This document shows, piece after piece, positions 44,382 through 52,801 of a stretch of DNA of 64,000 bases. Position 1 is the stretch's first letter. The number at the start of each line of letters is the position of its first letter. Position numbers and translations under genes: made by a program. A model generated the notes under the pieces. It had not been told where the DNA came from. It worked only from the letters and a program-made list of their open reading frames with translations, and did not search any database. This DNA comes from a virus. Location: positions 1 through 64,000 of IMG/VR virus record IMGVR_UViG_3300032309_001546, one strand, 5' to 3'.

Positions 44382-45518
44382 TTACTCCTTGTCCGGTGCT
44401 TCCTCAGCGAAAGAAATCTTGCGCTTACGAGACAACGGATATCTGGCATCAAAATGCGCCACACCTAATAGATCACAAAGAGAAGCTCTTGCTCCTGCAT
44501 CGCTTCTAAGGTTTTCAGAAAGATTATTTCTACCTTGAACCTTAAGGCCAATTGCAGGAATCTGTAGCCATGCACCAGCAGCAACGATATGCTTCTGAGC
44601 TAGACCCATAGTAATAAGCGAGTCAACTCGGTCAAGGCCGATACCCCACTTAATGCTAATCTCTACCTCATCCTCAGCACGAGCTGCGCCCTGAGCCTTA
44701 ACAATCTGGACCTTTCTAAGATTCTCTTTGCCATCACCAGGGATAGGAAGAATCTTAAGACGAAGTCTAGCATAATAGCGAATAGCACGACCACCTGTAG
44801 TGATAGTACCACGCGCACCCATTGGAGTAATATTAACTCTCATCTGGTTACTCGTAATAAACGTACAGTCATAGGCCTTATAAGCAGTAGCAAGACGGCC
44901 TAGGACCTTCGAGCTAAGCAAAGCATGCCAACCGATTGCACCATCACCAGCTTCTGCATTAGTATCAGCACTAGCAGGAGGACTAATAGCAGCCCAGCTA
45001 TCTAGAGCAACACATGAAAACATGCCACTGCGAACAAGCTGATCTAGTAACGTAAGAGCTTGCTTGCCATTTTGAGGAAGACTATAAACAAAGCGCTCTT
45101 CGTCTACAGGAACACCAAGGTGTCTTGCATACTCTGAGTCAAAGTTACCTTCCATATCAATGAAAGCAATGCCACGGTCAGGAAAAGTTCTAGCAAAACT
45201 AGCTAGAGCTTCGTACATTAACGTAGTCTTACCAGATGATTCCTCACCAGCAATCTCAATAAAAGTACCACGTGGCCAGCCGGCATTATCACCAAAGCCA
45301 CCAAGTAGACTGTCTAAACAGGGATCACCTGTTGCAACAAAGCTAAATACAGGAAGACTATCTTTGCCAGTGACAAGGATAAGATCTTCGCCGTATTGCT
45401 TTAGCTTACTCATCTTGAATGCATTAAATGTCTTTGCATTCCATGTGCTGGCTCCAGGAGTACTAAAGTTATCTTCATGCTCCCAGTCGCCGTTCACTCC
45501 ATTCATTTCTTCTGACAT
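44382..45518 (-). CDS. recA: RecA/UvsX-like recombinase
   Basis: A 378-aa recombinase. Walker A GEESSGKTT is at residues 91-99, and Walker B CVALDSWAAI includes Asp173. The DNA-binding/L2 region is around TITTGGRAIRYYARLRLKI and the RecA-typical EVEISIKWGIGLDRVDSLI appears later. It forms filaments on ssDNA and drives strand exchange, needed for recombination-dependent replication. Residues 1-40 precede the core and differ from E. coli RecA. It pairs with the Whirly-like ssDNA binder, the Cas4-like nuclease and RusA-like resolvase. The gene is less AT-rich than most. Confidence 0.92.
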   Translation of the reverse strand: MSEEMNGVNGDWEHEDNFSTPGASTWNAKTFNAFKMSKLKQYGEDLILVTGKDSLPVFSFVATGDPCLDSLLGGFGDNAGWPRGTFIEIAGEESSGKTTLMYEALASFARTFPDRGIAFIDMEGNFDSEYARHLGVPVDEERFVYSLPQNGKQALTLLDQLVRSGMFSCVALDSWAAISPPASADTNAEAGDGAIGWHALLSSKVLGRLATAYKAYDCTFITSNQMRVNITPMGARGTITTGGRAIRYYARLRLKILPIPGDGKENLRKVQIVKAQGAARAEDEVEISIKWGIGLDRVDSLITMGLAQKHIVAAGAWLQIPAIGLKVQGRNNLSENLRSDAGARASLCDLLGVAHFDARYPLSRKRKISFAEEAPDKE

Positions 45519-45544
45519 ATAAACCTCATAGTTGTATTGTTTAA

Positions 45545-45742
45545 TTAGCCCTGCGAATAGAACAAGTCCTTCAGGTCTTCTTTGGTATACTTACGACCGT
45601 TCAAGGAAAGACTTCCTTTCCCGGCCATAAATAGTTTAAGCTTTTCTTCTTGAGGAGCAGTAAGTTCTAGTGCAAAGATATCTTTAAGAAGTCTTAAGAG
45701 ATCTTGCGAATCTGTCTTAACTTTAGGATCTGAATTTTCCAT
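45545..45742 (-). CDS. Small unrecognised protein
   Basis: A 65-aa acidic helical protein started at MENSDPKVKT, with AAGGA 6 nt upstream, rather than at an upstream start inside the ribonucleotide reductase gene. It has a helix (DSQDLLRLLKDIFALEL) and a LNGRKYTKEDLKDLF ending. No family is recognised. It sits between the RNR and RecA genes. Confidence 0.65.
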   Translation of the reverse strand: MENSDPKVKTDSQDLLRLLKDIFALELTAPQEEKLKLFMAGKGSLSLNGRKYTKEDLKDLFYSQG

Positions 45743-45749
45743 AGGTTCC

Positions 45750-47681
45750 TTATTTAACAGGACAGAATCCGCCTTCACAATCACTAGAGTCAACACTCGC
45801 ATCAAATGAAATACCATTGATTAGCTTAGTTGTTCTAACCAGTTCATTATAGACATCTTCTGTGATTTCTTCAAGAGGAGCTTGCTTGAAACCATGTTCA
45901 GAATGCAATAAGAATGAAAGGCTTTTGTGGTTTAAGGTATAGTTCTCACGAAGGTATTCCTTAACCTGCTCAAGCTCTTCCTTTCTATAATAAATAGTGC
46001 AAGATACACTATTGTCAGACCAGTCTTCCTGAAGTCTCTTGACTACAGCAAGCTGATCAAGGGCTGTCATATCCTTAGCTAGAAGTGTTCCTTCAGGATA
46101 GGCAAATGGAAACTCAGCTACCATAGTTGAATAGTCAAGGCTACCATCAAAGTTTTCTTGATACTCAATCTTATAGTTGTGTGAACGTACCACTTCAATC
46201 AGTGGATGATTAGCAGCAATACGAATACGACGAATAAGATGTCTAGCATATGCAGGATGTGCACCCGGTGTAACACCAGGAAGCAAACTAAGTGTACCGC
46301 TAGGCTTTACGGTAGTAAGTTTAACGCTAACAGGGAATCCCTTTGCAGCGCTATACTCAACATCGTAAGCACGAAGCTCACCATAGACATCTTTAAGCCA
46401 AGACTTTTGTTCATCTGTGGCTTGCAGATAACCAGTTATACCAATACCCATACGCATATGCTTATTGACAATCTCTTCGGTCTCCGAATGATGGCAATGT
46501 AAAGCCAAGCTATGCTTATTAATACGGTAAAGTAGTTTACATACATCAGCCAATTCGGCCGCACTTGTTATATTGGGAAGGAATACTTCTGCAAGACAGC
46601 AAGTCTCAAAGTTAGCAAGGCTCTGTTCTGCACAAGGGTTGTAACCCATGACAGCAGGATCAGGATACTCTGTCTCGCCAAGGCGACCCATAGCACGTGA
46701 AAGCTTAAGGTTGATTAGACCATAAGGCTCTCCTTTGCCTTCGTAACCATCCCAGAACATATCAGGAAGATCATTGATATCGTCACAAGCTACACTATTA
46801 TTGGACATTGCACGCCAGCTGGGAATTGTCCCAAGGTCCCAACGCTTAGCAAGTAGGAACTCAATATCGTCACAGTCTCCAATGGCGATCTGTGCGCTAC
46901 GTCGTACGTTACCAGCTACTACGATGCTGCCAATAATGTTCATGATATCTAGACAATCAACACTGCGTAATTGCTTACCAGCGCGCTTCTCTAGGACCTT
47001 ACCAATATTAGCTATACCTTCACATAGAATCTCAGGACCGCTAGCTACGCCACCAAAGCCTTTGATTGGCGCGCCCTTACCACGGATTAGCTGAGTGCTA
47101 AATGTAAATGTATTCTTCTTGTCTGCAAGGAATGCAGCCTTAAGAGTCTTAGCTAATAGTGCAACCCAACCTTCTCTTGTATCGGACACAATAAAGTCAG
47201 AGTCCCCCTGGTCTCTGCGGGTTGGGCTCTTAAAGTTCTTACGAACCTTAGGAATCTTGTTAATATGCTCACGCTGAATATTGTAGCCAACGCCACAACC
47301 AAGCATAAGCATATCCATTGTCCAAGTAAATGGACGAACGGGATTATCAACAACGGTAAAAGCACAGTTCTGAAGACTTGGAAGACCCAAGTCCTTAACA
47401 GTCCTAGTGCCTAGCTGCCACAGAAAGCGGCCAGCAACGGTACCCTTAAGCTCAAGCATATACTGCCTAAGTCGGGCACGCTCATCAGGCGTAAAGCCTA
47501 CCTTAAGCTGCTTATCACTGGCATTAAGAACACGTTCTACAGTGTCAGTCCATTCCTCGGTCGGACCATTAAGATCAGACTCACTAAGTCGTCTTGCATA
47601 GGTTCTCTTATAGGTAAGATAGCCTACAGTACTCCAGGGCGTTACTACATCTTGTAGCGAAAAATTATTAATATCTGTCAT
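45750..47681 (-). CDS. nrdJ: Class II (B12-dependent) ribonucleotide reductase
   Basis: A 643-aa single-chain reductase of the adenosylcobalamin-dependent ribonucleoside-triphosphate type. It shows LQNCAFTVVDNP (first active-site Cys), MDMLMLGCGVGYN, VAGNVRRSAQI, the catalytic YNPCAEQSL (Cys-x-Glu) and LTTVKPSGTLSLLPGVTPG. The C-terminal redox pair is in DCEGGFCPVK (Cys635, Cys640). It makes deoxynucleotides without oxygen or an iron subunit and depends on host B12. No small subunit gene is present, consistent with class II. It works with ThyX, dUTPase and the deaminase. Confidence 0.93.
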   Translation of the reverse strand: MTDINNFSLQDVVTPWSTVGYLTYKRTYARRLSESDLNGPTEEWTDTVERVLNASDKQLKVGFTPDERARLRQYMLELKGTVAGRFLWQLGTRTVKDLGLPSLQNCAFTVVDNPVRPFTWTMDMLMLGCGVGYNIQREHINKIPKVRKNFKSPTRRDQGDSDFIVSDTREGWVALLAKTLKAAFLADKKNTFTFSTQLIRGKGAPIKGFGGVASGPEILCEGIANIGKVLEKRAGKQLRSVDCLDIMNIIGSIVVAGNVRRSAQIAIGDCDDIEFLLAKRWDLGTIPSWRAMSNNSVACDDINDLPDMFWDGYEGKGEPYGLINLKLSRAMGRLGETEYPDPAVMGYNPCAEQSLANFETCCLAEVFLPNITSAAELADVCKLLYRINKHSLALHCHHSETEEIVNKHMRMGIGITGYLQATDEQKSWLKDVYGELRAYDVEYSAAKGFPVSVKLTTVKPSGTLSLLPGVTPGAHPAYARHLIRRIRIAANHPLIEVVRSHNYKIEYQENFDGSLDYSTMVAEFPFAYPEGTLLAKDMTALDQLAVVKRLQEDWSDNSVSCTIYYRKEELEQVKEYLRENYTLNHKSLSFLLHSEHGFKQAPLEEITEDVYNELVRTTKLINGISFDASVDSSDCEGGFCPVK

Positions 47682-47732
47682 TTTAAACTCTCTTAAAATA
47701 ATAAGAAATAGAAAGGGGTAAGGAATATCTTA

Positions 47733-48248
47733 TCACTGAGTTTCAAAACCCTCAGAACCTTTTCCAAATGCTTTTAACTCGCTATTAACAGAGTAAGCAA
47801 CACTTTCTAGAACTCGTCTCATACCTATAAGTTGACCCTGAATTCTTTCAAAAAAATCTACTAGGAATGTATGTAATACTTCCTTTGTATTATCATCATC
47901 GAACTCTACATCAAGACTCGCCTGTAGTTGATCTACAGTAAACTTAGGATTGTCTTTCTTAAGTTCTAAAAGCTTTGCAGCTTTACGAGACTTGATTGCA
48001 GAGTGATGAAGATCTCTGGCCAGAACGGCTTGACTGTGCTTGTGATTTACATCACTAAGTAAGTCTGCAATACGTCTAAATTGCTTATAGACGTCCTTAA
48101 CAGTCATATCATCGGGCAAACTTACCCGATAATACTCAGCCCATTCTGTCAGAGTCTTCTTGTTGAAAGAAATAGTATTGACTAGGTTGATATCAGTTAC
48201 GCAGCTTTTCTTTGCAGACTCAACTTTATCTTTATCTATTTCCATCAT
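47733..48248 (-). CDS. Helical protein, possible UvsY-like mediator
   Basis: A 171-aa, mainly helical and basic protein. The order of helices and the final stretch (FLVDFFERIQGQLIGMRRVL then ...KAFGKG) recall T4 UvsY, which loads UvsX/RecA on ssDNA, but similarity is weak and no diagnostic motif is visible. Context supports it: it is one gene from the class II RNR and near recA and the SpoVG-like gene. Two ATG codons occur at the start; the first is used here. Treated as a hypothesis. Confidence 0.6.
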   Translation of the reverse strand: MMEIDKDKVESAKKSCVTDINLVNTISFNKKTLTEWAEYYRVSLPDDMTVKDVYKQFRRIADLLSDVNHKHSQAVLARDLHHSAIKSRKAAKLLELKKDNPKFTVDQLQASLDVEFDDDNTKEVLHTFLVDFFERIQGQLIGMRRVLESVAYSVNSELKAFGKGSEGFETQ

Positions 48249-48255
48249 CTACTCC

Positions 48256-48675
48256 TTAGTCAGTTTCCCACTCGTCTGAGGTGCTAGCCTTGGGCGCAAC
48301 CTTACCAGGTGCGGGCTTCTTCGCAAGATATGCGTCAGGAACACTGCTCTTCGTAGCTGGCTTACCTGCAGCAGGCTTAGCAGCTGACGATGGCGAGCGA
48401 GTCGAACCGCCCGTCTGGCTCTCATACTCATCGACAAGCGCCTGCTTGATGTCAGCAAGGAATTGACCGCTCTCCTTAGGAGCAATAATCGTATCTTCAT
48501 ATGCCTCACCGCGCTTAGCGCTTGGAGCACCAGCAAATAAGCCGTTCTTTCCGTTGACTACCTTCCATCCCTTAAGGATAAGTTCGCCATCATCAGTTAC
48601 AAGGGTTACGTCACCCATAGCGACAACAGGACCAGTAGGATTACTAAGGGGGTTTACACGAACTCTAATTTCCAT
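48256..48675 (-). CDS. spoVG: SpoVG-family nucleic-acid-binding protein with acidic tail
   Basis: A 139-aa protein whose first 85 residues match SpoVG: MEIRVRVNP, GPVVAMGDVTLV, LKGWKVVNGKNGLF (the family's I-x-GxNGLF core) and IKQALVDEYES. SpoVG proteins bind DNA or RNA in several bacteria. Residues 90-130 are an Ala/Pro/Lys-rich linker and the last six residues (DEWETD) are acidic, a layout like the tail of single-strand DNA-binding proteins. A 10-codon mini-ORF and a hairpin lie in its leader. The gene is visibly GC-richer than neighbours. Confidence 0.8.
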   Translation of the reverse strand: MEIRVRVNPLSNPTGPVVAMGDVTLVTDDGELILKGWKVVNGKNGLFAGAPSAKRGEAYEDTIIAPKESGQFLADIKQALVDEYESQTGGSTRSPSSAAKPAAGKPATKSSVPDAYLAKKPAPGKVAPKASTSDEWETD

Positions 48676-48678
48676 AAT

Positions 48679-48711
48679 TTACCTCTTTGGTTTTGCCAAG
48701 CTTTCGTTCAT
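48679..48711 (-). CDS. Ten-codon leader ORF before the SpoVG-like gene
   Basis: A frame MNESLAKPKR ending in TAA three bases before the SpoVG-like ATG. The ribosome site of the SpoVG-like gene (AGAGG) lies in its last codons, so translation of the leader could couple to or control the gene. An AGG lies about 5 nt before its ATG. Such a short frame can arise by chance, hence the low confidence. Confidence 0.3.
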   Translation of the reverse strand: MNESLAKPKR

Positions 48712-48733
48712 TGTGCCTGGCGAGCAAGTTAAG

Positions 48734-48755
48734 GCCAATCTCAAAAATGATTGGC
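48734..48755 (-). promoter_or_regulatory. Stem-loop in the leader of the SpoVG-like gene
   Basis: A 7-bp perfect stem, GCCAATC and GATTGGC, around an 8-nt loop lies about 60-80 nt upstream of the SpoVG-like ATG in a 142-nt gap. On the - strand no U-run follows, so it is more likely a regulatory mRNA structure or operator than a terminator. Confidence 0.4.
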
Positions 48756-48792
48756 GCTACAATTGAAATAGTTTTTTTAATAGTGTATTGAT

Positions 48793-48809
48793 TTCTTATT
48801 AAATAAGAA
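48793..48809. promoter_or_regulatory. 17-nt AT-rich inverted repeat in the same gap
   Basis: TTCTTATT and AATAAGAA are perfect inverted repeats separated by one base, just after the stop of the upstream gene. It may be an operator or a weak hairpin. The rest of the 142-nt gap holds only the hairpin and the leader ORF noted here; no other gene is visible. Confidence 0.35.
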
Positions 48810-48817
48810 TACATGTG

Positions 48818-49195
48818 TTACTGTACAGGCTCTTCAGCACTTGTGTTTTTGAACGGCATAGTAATTTCGACTGTGTCGTCCGGACCTGGCTCTGCAAATG
48901 CAAGATCCTTAGCTCCAAAATTATAACCAAGCTGAAATGTAACAAAAAGTAGAATGCCTAATGCATTGACTGACTTCTCATTGCCTAGCGTTGCGAGAGC
49001 TGTAATGAAAGGATCTTCCTTGTCCATTAGAATATCTAAGAACTCTGATATGACAAGTTTGCCTTTTGAATTCTCAATCATATTCTCTTCAGTGATAAGC
49101 TTAAGAAGCTTGTCTATTACATTCTGAAGATTTGTTTCATCTCCGGCTTTATCGAGTAGTTTGAGGCCAGGATTCTTTTCGGGTTGTTGCTGCAT
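48818..49195 (-). CDS. Unrecognised protein
   Basis: A 125-aa protein of unknown family. It is helical in the middle (NLQNVIDKLLKLITEENMIE) with a hydrophobic stretch (VNALGILLFVTFQLGYNFGA) that could be a membrane or buried segment. The C-terminus is acidic and Pro-rich. The start is close behind the preceding gene (2 nt gap). No function assigned. Confidence 0.6.
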   Translation of the reverse strand: MQQQPEKNPGLKLLDKAGDETNLQNVIDKLLKLITEENMIENSKGKLVISEFLDILMDKEDPFITALATLGNEKSVNALGILLFVTFQLGYNFGAKDLAFAEPGPDDTVEITMPFKNTSAEEPVQ

Positions 49196-49197
49196 TG

Positions 49198-49746
49198 CTA
49201 TCCTTCGGGTAAATAAGTTATAAATAAGTTGCCATTAGAATGGTTAAAATTATAAGGAATGCCATGTTGGTCCACAGGTTTCATCCCCATTGCTTGAAAG
49301 AAATAGGGATTGTAACCATATGGATCTTTGAATCTACTTAAGTGGTTGCGAAGCTCTCCAGCTACATATGGACTGTTAGTATAGATCCTAAGTTTTGTTC
49401 CTGTCATTAAGCTATTGAATCCTAAGCCCCTAGTATACTGTTTAAGTGCAAGACTTGCAAGTAAAAAAGTAGTCTTAGTGTAAATGTCATAGCCCTCAGG
49501 AAGCAACTCTTCATATTTATAGACAAAGAAATCTGTTTTGTCCATATCTATATTTGGACCTTCGGTGGATCCATATCTATAAATAACCATCTTCTCTGTG
49601 TCATCAAAGAATAGGCCAATATGAGTCCACAAGCCAGATCTATATGGGAAGCCAGGTATCGGATTGAAGCCATATCCAAAAGAAAAGGCTATAGTCCAGA
49701 TATAAGTTCGAATTTTATCTAATACTTTATAATAAAAATTCTTCAT
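49198..49746 (-). CDS. Unrecognised protein
   Basis: A 182-aa protein, Tyr/Phe/Gly-rich, with many turn-like Gly/Pro/Asn residues (FSFGYGFNPIPGFPYRSG). It has no signal peptide. No family is recognised. It lies directly downstream of the Whirly-like gene with an 8-nt gap, so a link to ssDNA handling is possible but not shown. Confidence 0.6.
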   Translation of the reverse strand: MKNFYYKVLDKIRTYIWTIAFSFGYGFNPIPGFPYRSGLWTHIGLFFDDTEKMVIYRYGSTEGPNIDMDKTDFFVYKYEELLPEGYDIYTKTTFLLASLALKQYTRGLGFNSLMTGTKLRIYTNSPYVAGELRNHLSRFKDPYGYNPYFFQAMGMKPVDQHGIPYNFNHSNGNLFITYLPEG

Positions 49747-49754
49747 AGTAGATC

Positions 49755-50282
49755 TTACTTCTTAGGATCTCTTTCGCGCTGTAGATCAAGATGTAGGCCA
49801 GTCATATAGATGCTAGCAGTCCGGCATAGATTGATAAAGATATCCATCTCTCCTGATGTCATTGACGTAGAGATACTATCACCAGCCTCATTGCGCATCG
49901 TAAGCATGTAAGTACCTAGATACTTATCTACGCCACTCTGGAATGTAAGCTTCTTGACATTATCCTCGCTTGCGCCAGGCGGAACGTGAATAAGGTTTAG
50001 AGTTTGACGTTGTGATGTGTCAACCCAGCCATTCATTACACCGTTGTAAAAGCTAAGGATCTGGTAGATATCGTTAATGCCTACGGCAAAAACAATCTTA
50101 TTACCCCAATCAAAGGTGTTATGGCCACCTTCGTTCTTGCCACCAGTTGCACGGGCAAACTGGAGATACACTGCGCCTTCCTTTTCTACTTGCTTACCGT
50201 AGTCACTATCTTTAGTGGTTACTGGAATGTAAGAGATCTGGAGTGCGCTACTTTTCTTGACAATCTGAAATTGCTTTGACAT
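49755..50282 (-). CDS. Whirly-like ssDNA-binding protein candidate
   Basis: A 175-aa protein whose pattern resembles the plant Whirly fold: a Lys-rich opening KKSSALQISYIP (compare the KGKAAL DNA-binding element), then EGAVYLQFARATGG, DWGNKIVFAVGINDIYQIL, a polar His-containing loop, a strand with KKLTF, MLTMRNEAGDSISTSMTSGEM and a final helix ending in MTGLHL. Whirly proteins form tetramers that coat ssDNA. No other standard SSB is seen in the window, and recA, polymerase and primase-helicase are near, so it may be the phage's ssDNA-coating protein. Identity rests on remembered family patterns. Confidence 0.6.
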   Translation of the reverse strand: MSKQFQIVKKSSALQISYIPVTTKDSDYGKQVEKEGAVYLQFARATGGKNEGGHNTFDWGNKIVFAVGINDIYQILSFYNGVMNGWVDTSQRQTLNLIHVPPGASEDNVKKLTFQSGVDKYLGTYMLTMRNEAGDSISTSMTSGEMDIFINLCRTASIYMTGLHLDLQRERDPKK

Positions 50283-50316
50283 TTTTCCTCTTTTGTTCTA
50301 ATTATTTCCTACAATA

Positions 50317-50784
50317 TTAAATAATAAAATCTTCCCAGATATCAAAACCTGGTTCTTGGACTTGCAACTTCCAATTAAATTTCTCGACCAAACGACTAAG
50401 ATAAAAACAAACAGTATTTTCATCTTCAAACAGATCTACTGATCTAAGAGTGATTTGCTCAGTATAAACTAGATCTTTGTCTTTTGCAAGAGGATCGCTT
50501 TTATAAGTCACACTAAACAACTCCTTATTCAAAGTAGTATTGAATATAGAGTACGGTTGTAGATCAATCAAAGTTTTAAAATCTTCAGACAGAACATTAA
50601 AAACTCCTTTGTTGTAACAAGAAAGTTTGAATGTATCTTTATCTAATCGATCCCAAACAAGACTAAATCCAACGCCCTTATAATCGTCTTCTTCTTTGAT
50701 GACGAAGGGCTTTGGATGGTCTTGCATTACTCTTATGCTATTTAATTCAAAAGACTCTTTTGAAGCGGCAAATCTTTGAGGCAT
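50317..50784 (-). CDS. Unrecognised protein
   Basis: A 155-aa protein with a beta-rich middle (VGFSLVWDRLDKDTFKLSCY) and acidic C-terminus. An internal ATG at 50727 (MQDHPKP) would remove the 43-nt overlap with the preceding gene, but its ribosome site is too close, so the upstream start with GGAAAATTAA is kept. No family is recognised. It is followed by a 34-nt gap to the Whirly-like gene. Confidence 0.55.
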   Translation of the reverse strand: MPQRFAASKESFELNSIRVMQDHPKPFVIKEEDDYKGVGFSLVWDRLDKDTFKLSCYNKGVFNVLSEDFKTLIDLQPYSIFNTTLNKELFSVTYKSDPLAKDKDLVYTEQITLRSVDLFEDENTVCFYLSRLVEKFNWKLQVQEPGFDIWEDFII

Positions 50785-51212
50785 TTAATTTTCCGGGGTT
50801 TAGGTGGTAATCTTTTGCTCTTTGGGACAAGAGCTTCAGGGTTAAGCAAGTTAATATTTTTACCAGAAATTAATGTATAAAAATTATTAATATTCTCTTT
50901 ATAAACAACATGGGCAAGCCATAGTCTCATCATGTCTGGTTCTTCTGCTATTACTTGCAAAGCATCTTCTTCACTATTTAGTTCATTGATCATGTCAGTT
51001 ATGAATACAAGTTTAGGATCAAGTTGTCTAATCATGTATTTGTTTTCTTCAATTTGCTCTTCGACGGAAAGTTTCTCGCCTTGGGGCATAGTAAATTCAG
51101 GAATCTTAGTCTGAGACTCAGGATTTACAATTGCAAGTTCCCGGGTCTCAGGTTGTATAAGCTCTTCAGTCTTATTAAAGAATTTATTAAAAGTTCTACT
51201 AATGATCCCCAT
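50742..51212 (-). CDS. Unrecognised helical protein
   Basis: A 156-aa protein started at MGIISRTFNKFF, with AGGA about 7 nt upstream; a TTG nine codons earlier would overlap thyX further. It has helical, charged segments (LSVEEQIEENKYMIRQLDPK) and a basic Pro/Lys C-terminus. It overlaps thyX by 14 nt and the next gene by 43 nt. No family is recognised. Confidence 0.55.
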   Translation of the reverse strand: MGIISRTFNKFFNKTEELIQPETRELAIVNPESQTKIPEFTMPQGEKLSVEEQIEENKYMIRQLDPKLVFITDMINELNSEEDALQVIAEEPDMMRLWLAHVVYKENINNFYTLISGKNINLLNPEALVPKSKRLPPKPRKIKCLKDLPLQKSLLN

Positions 51213-52086
51213 TAGCAATCCTATTAAATTTTTCTTCAAACTCTAGCAACTCGCCTTTGCTAAAGTTAGTCCCTTGAATAGCTGCATTGAAAGCTTCTTT
51301 GCCAGTAAAGGGAATGAGATAGCGTAAAGCGTCTAGCTCTACCTTACTGAAAGTAACTCCACCTTGCCAGTAGTCTTCGAATGCTTCCCAGGTCCAAGGA
51401 CAATGTAGTTTTACAAACTCTGCAATTGCTTCTGCAAATACGCGGATCTCATACTGAGCATGAGGATCTAGACGAAGTCTAAGCATCTTGAGAAGATTAA
51501 GCAAGTCGCACTTCCATACAACACGTGTATATAGATTGACAGGAAGTACCATGCGGGCCTGTTCACGACTAACACCAACCTGAATCAACTGTTGATAAAG
51601 CTTATAGGCTTCATCAGTCTGATGATTCATAACTGCTGTTGCTGTTTCCTTGGGACCAATAAAGGGATTAAAGTCACCTTCAGCGCTTCCTTGCTTATTG
51701 GTAGTGCTTTGAGCTCTAAGAGTATCAGGTTCATAGAATACATCTTCCATTACACTGTAACGTGCGCTCTCCTCGTTAAGACTAGCAGTTCTGTGACGAA
51801 CTAGCTGGCGCATAACAAAGATAGGTAAACGCATCTCAAACTTAAACTCTACCATTTCAAGAGGACTAGTATGCCAGTGACGCATAAGATAACGTAGCAA
51901 TTGCTTATCTGACTGCTTGCGCGTCGTACCCGACTGGTAACTAACTCTAGCAGCATCAATAATTGCATAGTCAGCAATGTTAGTATTAAATGAAAGATCC
52001 TCTGCATCAGCATGAGGCATAACATCAATTAACTTAACATAACCATGATCAAGACATGGAATTAAATCATTAGTTCTTTCCAGCAT
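51199..52086 (-). CDS. thyX: ThyX, FAD-dependent thymidylate synthase
   Basis: A 295-aa protein started at MLERTNDLIP, with GGAG 7 nt upstream; an upstream ATG nine codons earlier lacks this. It has the signature RHRTASLNEESARY (residues 97-110) in which Arg and Ser contact substrate and FAD, and the flanking MRLPIFVMRQLV and YEIRVFAEAI stretches. It makes dTMP from dUMP using FAD and methylene-folate, independent of ThyA. Works downstream of the dUTPase. The N-terminal 40 residues extend beyond the core. It overlaps the neighbouring genes by 14-17 nt. Confidence 0.93.
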   Translation of the reverse strand: MLERTNDLIPCLDHGYVKLIDVMPHADAEDLSFNTNIADYAIIDAARVSYQSGTTRKQSDKQLLRYLMRHWHTSPLEMVEFKFEMRLPIFVMRQLVRHRTASLNEESARYSVMEDVFYEPDTLRAQSTTNKQGSAEGDFNPFIGPKETATAVMNHQTDEAYKLYQQLIQVGVSREQARMVLPVNLYTRVVWKCDLLNLLKMLRLRLDPHAQYEIRVFAEAIAEFVKLHCPWTWEAFEDYWQGGVTFSKVELDALRYLIPFTGKEAFNAAIQGTNFSKGELLEFEEKFNRIANGDH

Positions 52087-52801
52087 CCTTCTTCTCCGAC
52101 AAATGTGTAACATTCATTACTGGGACTCTATTTGATAAATCATTATAAGCTTGTCCAATATTAAAAGCAGTAGTCAGCTCACTTATGAGTTGTCCATTCT
52201 CTTTATTGGCGACCTTCTTATAAACCATATAATGTGTTCTATAAGAAAGATTAGACTTGTTGTCAATCACTCGCTTAACAAAAGCAGAGTAATTATCAGC
52301 AGATGAAATAAAGATTTCCTTATCTTCGTCCAAGTCCCATAGGCTATACTTTGTATATATGTTATAGGTATCAACACCATTCATTACGCTAGGAAAATCA
52401 AATTTCTTAGGACCCTTGAATAGTTCTAGCTCGTCTGGATCGTCATTGTACTCTTCTTCAGCATTCTGAAGAGCACCAATAACATTTCTATAACCTAAAA
52501 AGATGTCAACAATTCCTGCTAGCAGGCTTGCATAGGGAACATAAGCAGTCTCATTCTCGCTAGCGGCGAATTGAAATCTTTCATGTAGATCGTCAACTTC
52601 AATATCTTTTGAGAGAGTCTCGCTAGTTAATGCTTCATTAGGAAATTGAATATGAATTTCCTTAGGATTGATATGATCAACAAAGGTAATCTCACGTTCC
52701 CAATAGTAAATTGTTTTGATTATTCTATTGAGACTAGATAGAAGAGTATATGTTAGTCCAGCAACACCTAGTAATGCAATTATTAGTGTTAAGGAAGCCA
52801 T
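52070..52801 (-). CDS. Membrane-anchored protein, unrecognised
   Basis: A 243-aa protein with one N-terminal membrane helix (LTLIIALLGVAGLTYTLLSS, residues 4-23), followed by a basic step and an acidic soluble domain. No catalytic motif is seen. It is coupled to the preceding zinc-motif gene by a one-base overlap (TAATG), so the two may form a membrane-associated pair. Function unknown. Confidence 0.65.
   Translation of the reverse strand: MASLTLIIALLGVAGLTYTLLSSLNRIIKTIYYWEREITFVDHINPKEIHIQFPNEALTSETLSKDIEVDDLHERFQFAASENETAYVPYASLLAGIVDIFLGYRNVIGALQNAEEEYNDDPDELELFKGPKKFDFPSVMNGVDTYNIYTKYSLWDLDEDKEIFISSADNYSAFVKRVIDNKSNLSYRTHYMVYKKVANKENGQLISELTTAFNIGQAYNDLSNRVPVMNVTHLSEKKDAGKN

Noticed and set aside
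48249-48536. 95-aa - strand ORF overlapping the SpoVG-like gene
   Set aside because: It is an arginine/leucine-rich shadow frame of the SpoVG-like gene's Ala/Pro/Ser-rich codons and has no ribosome site.
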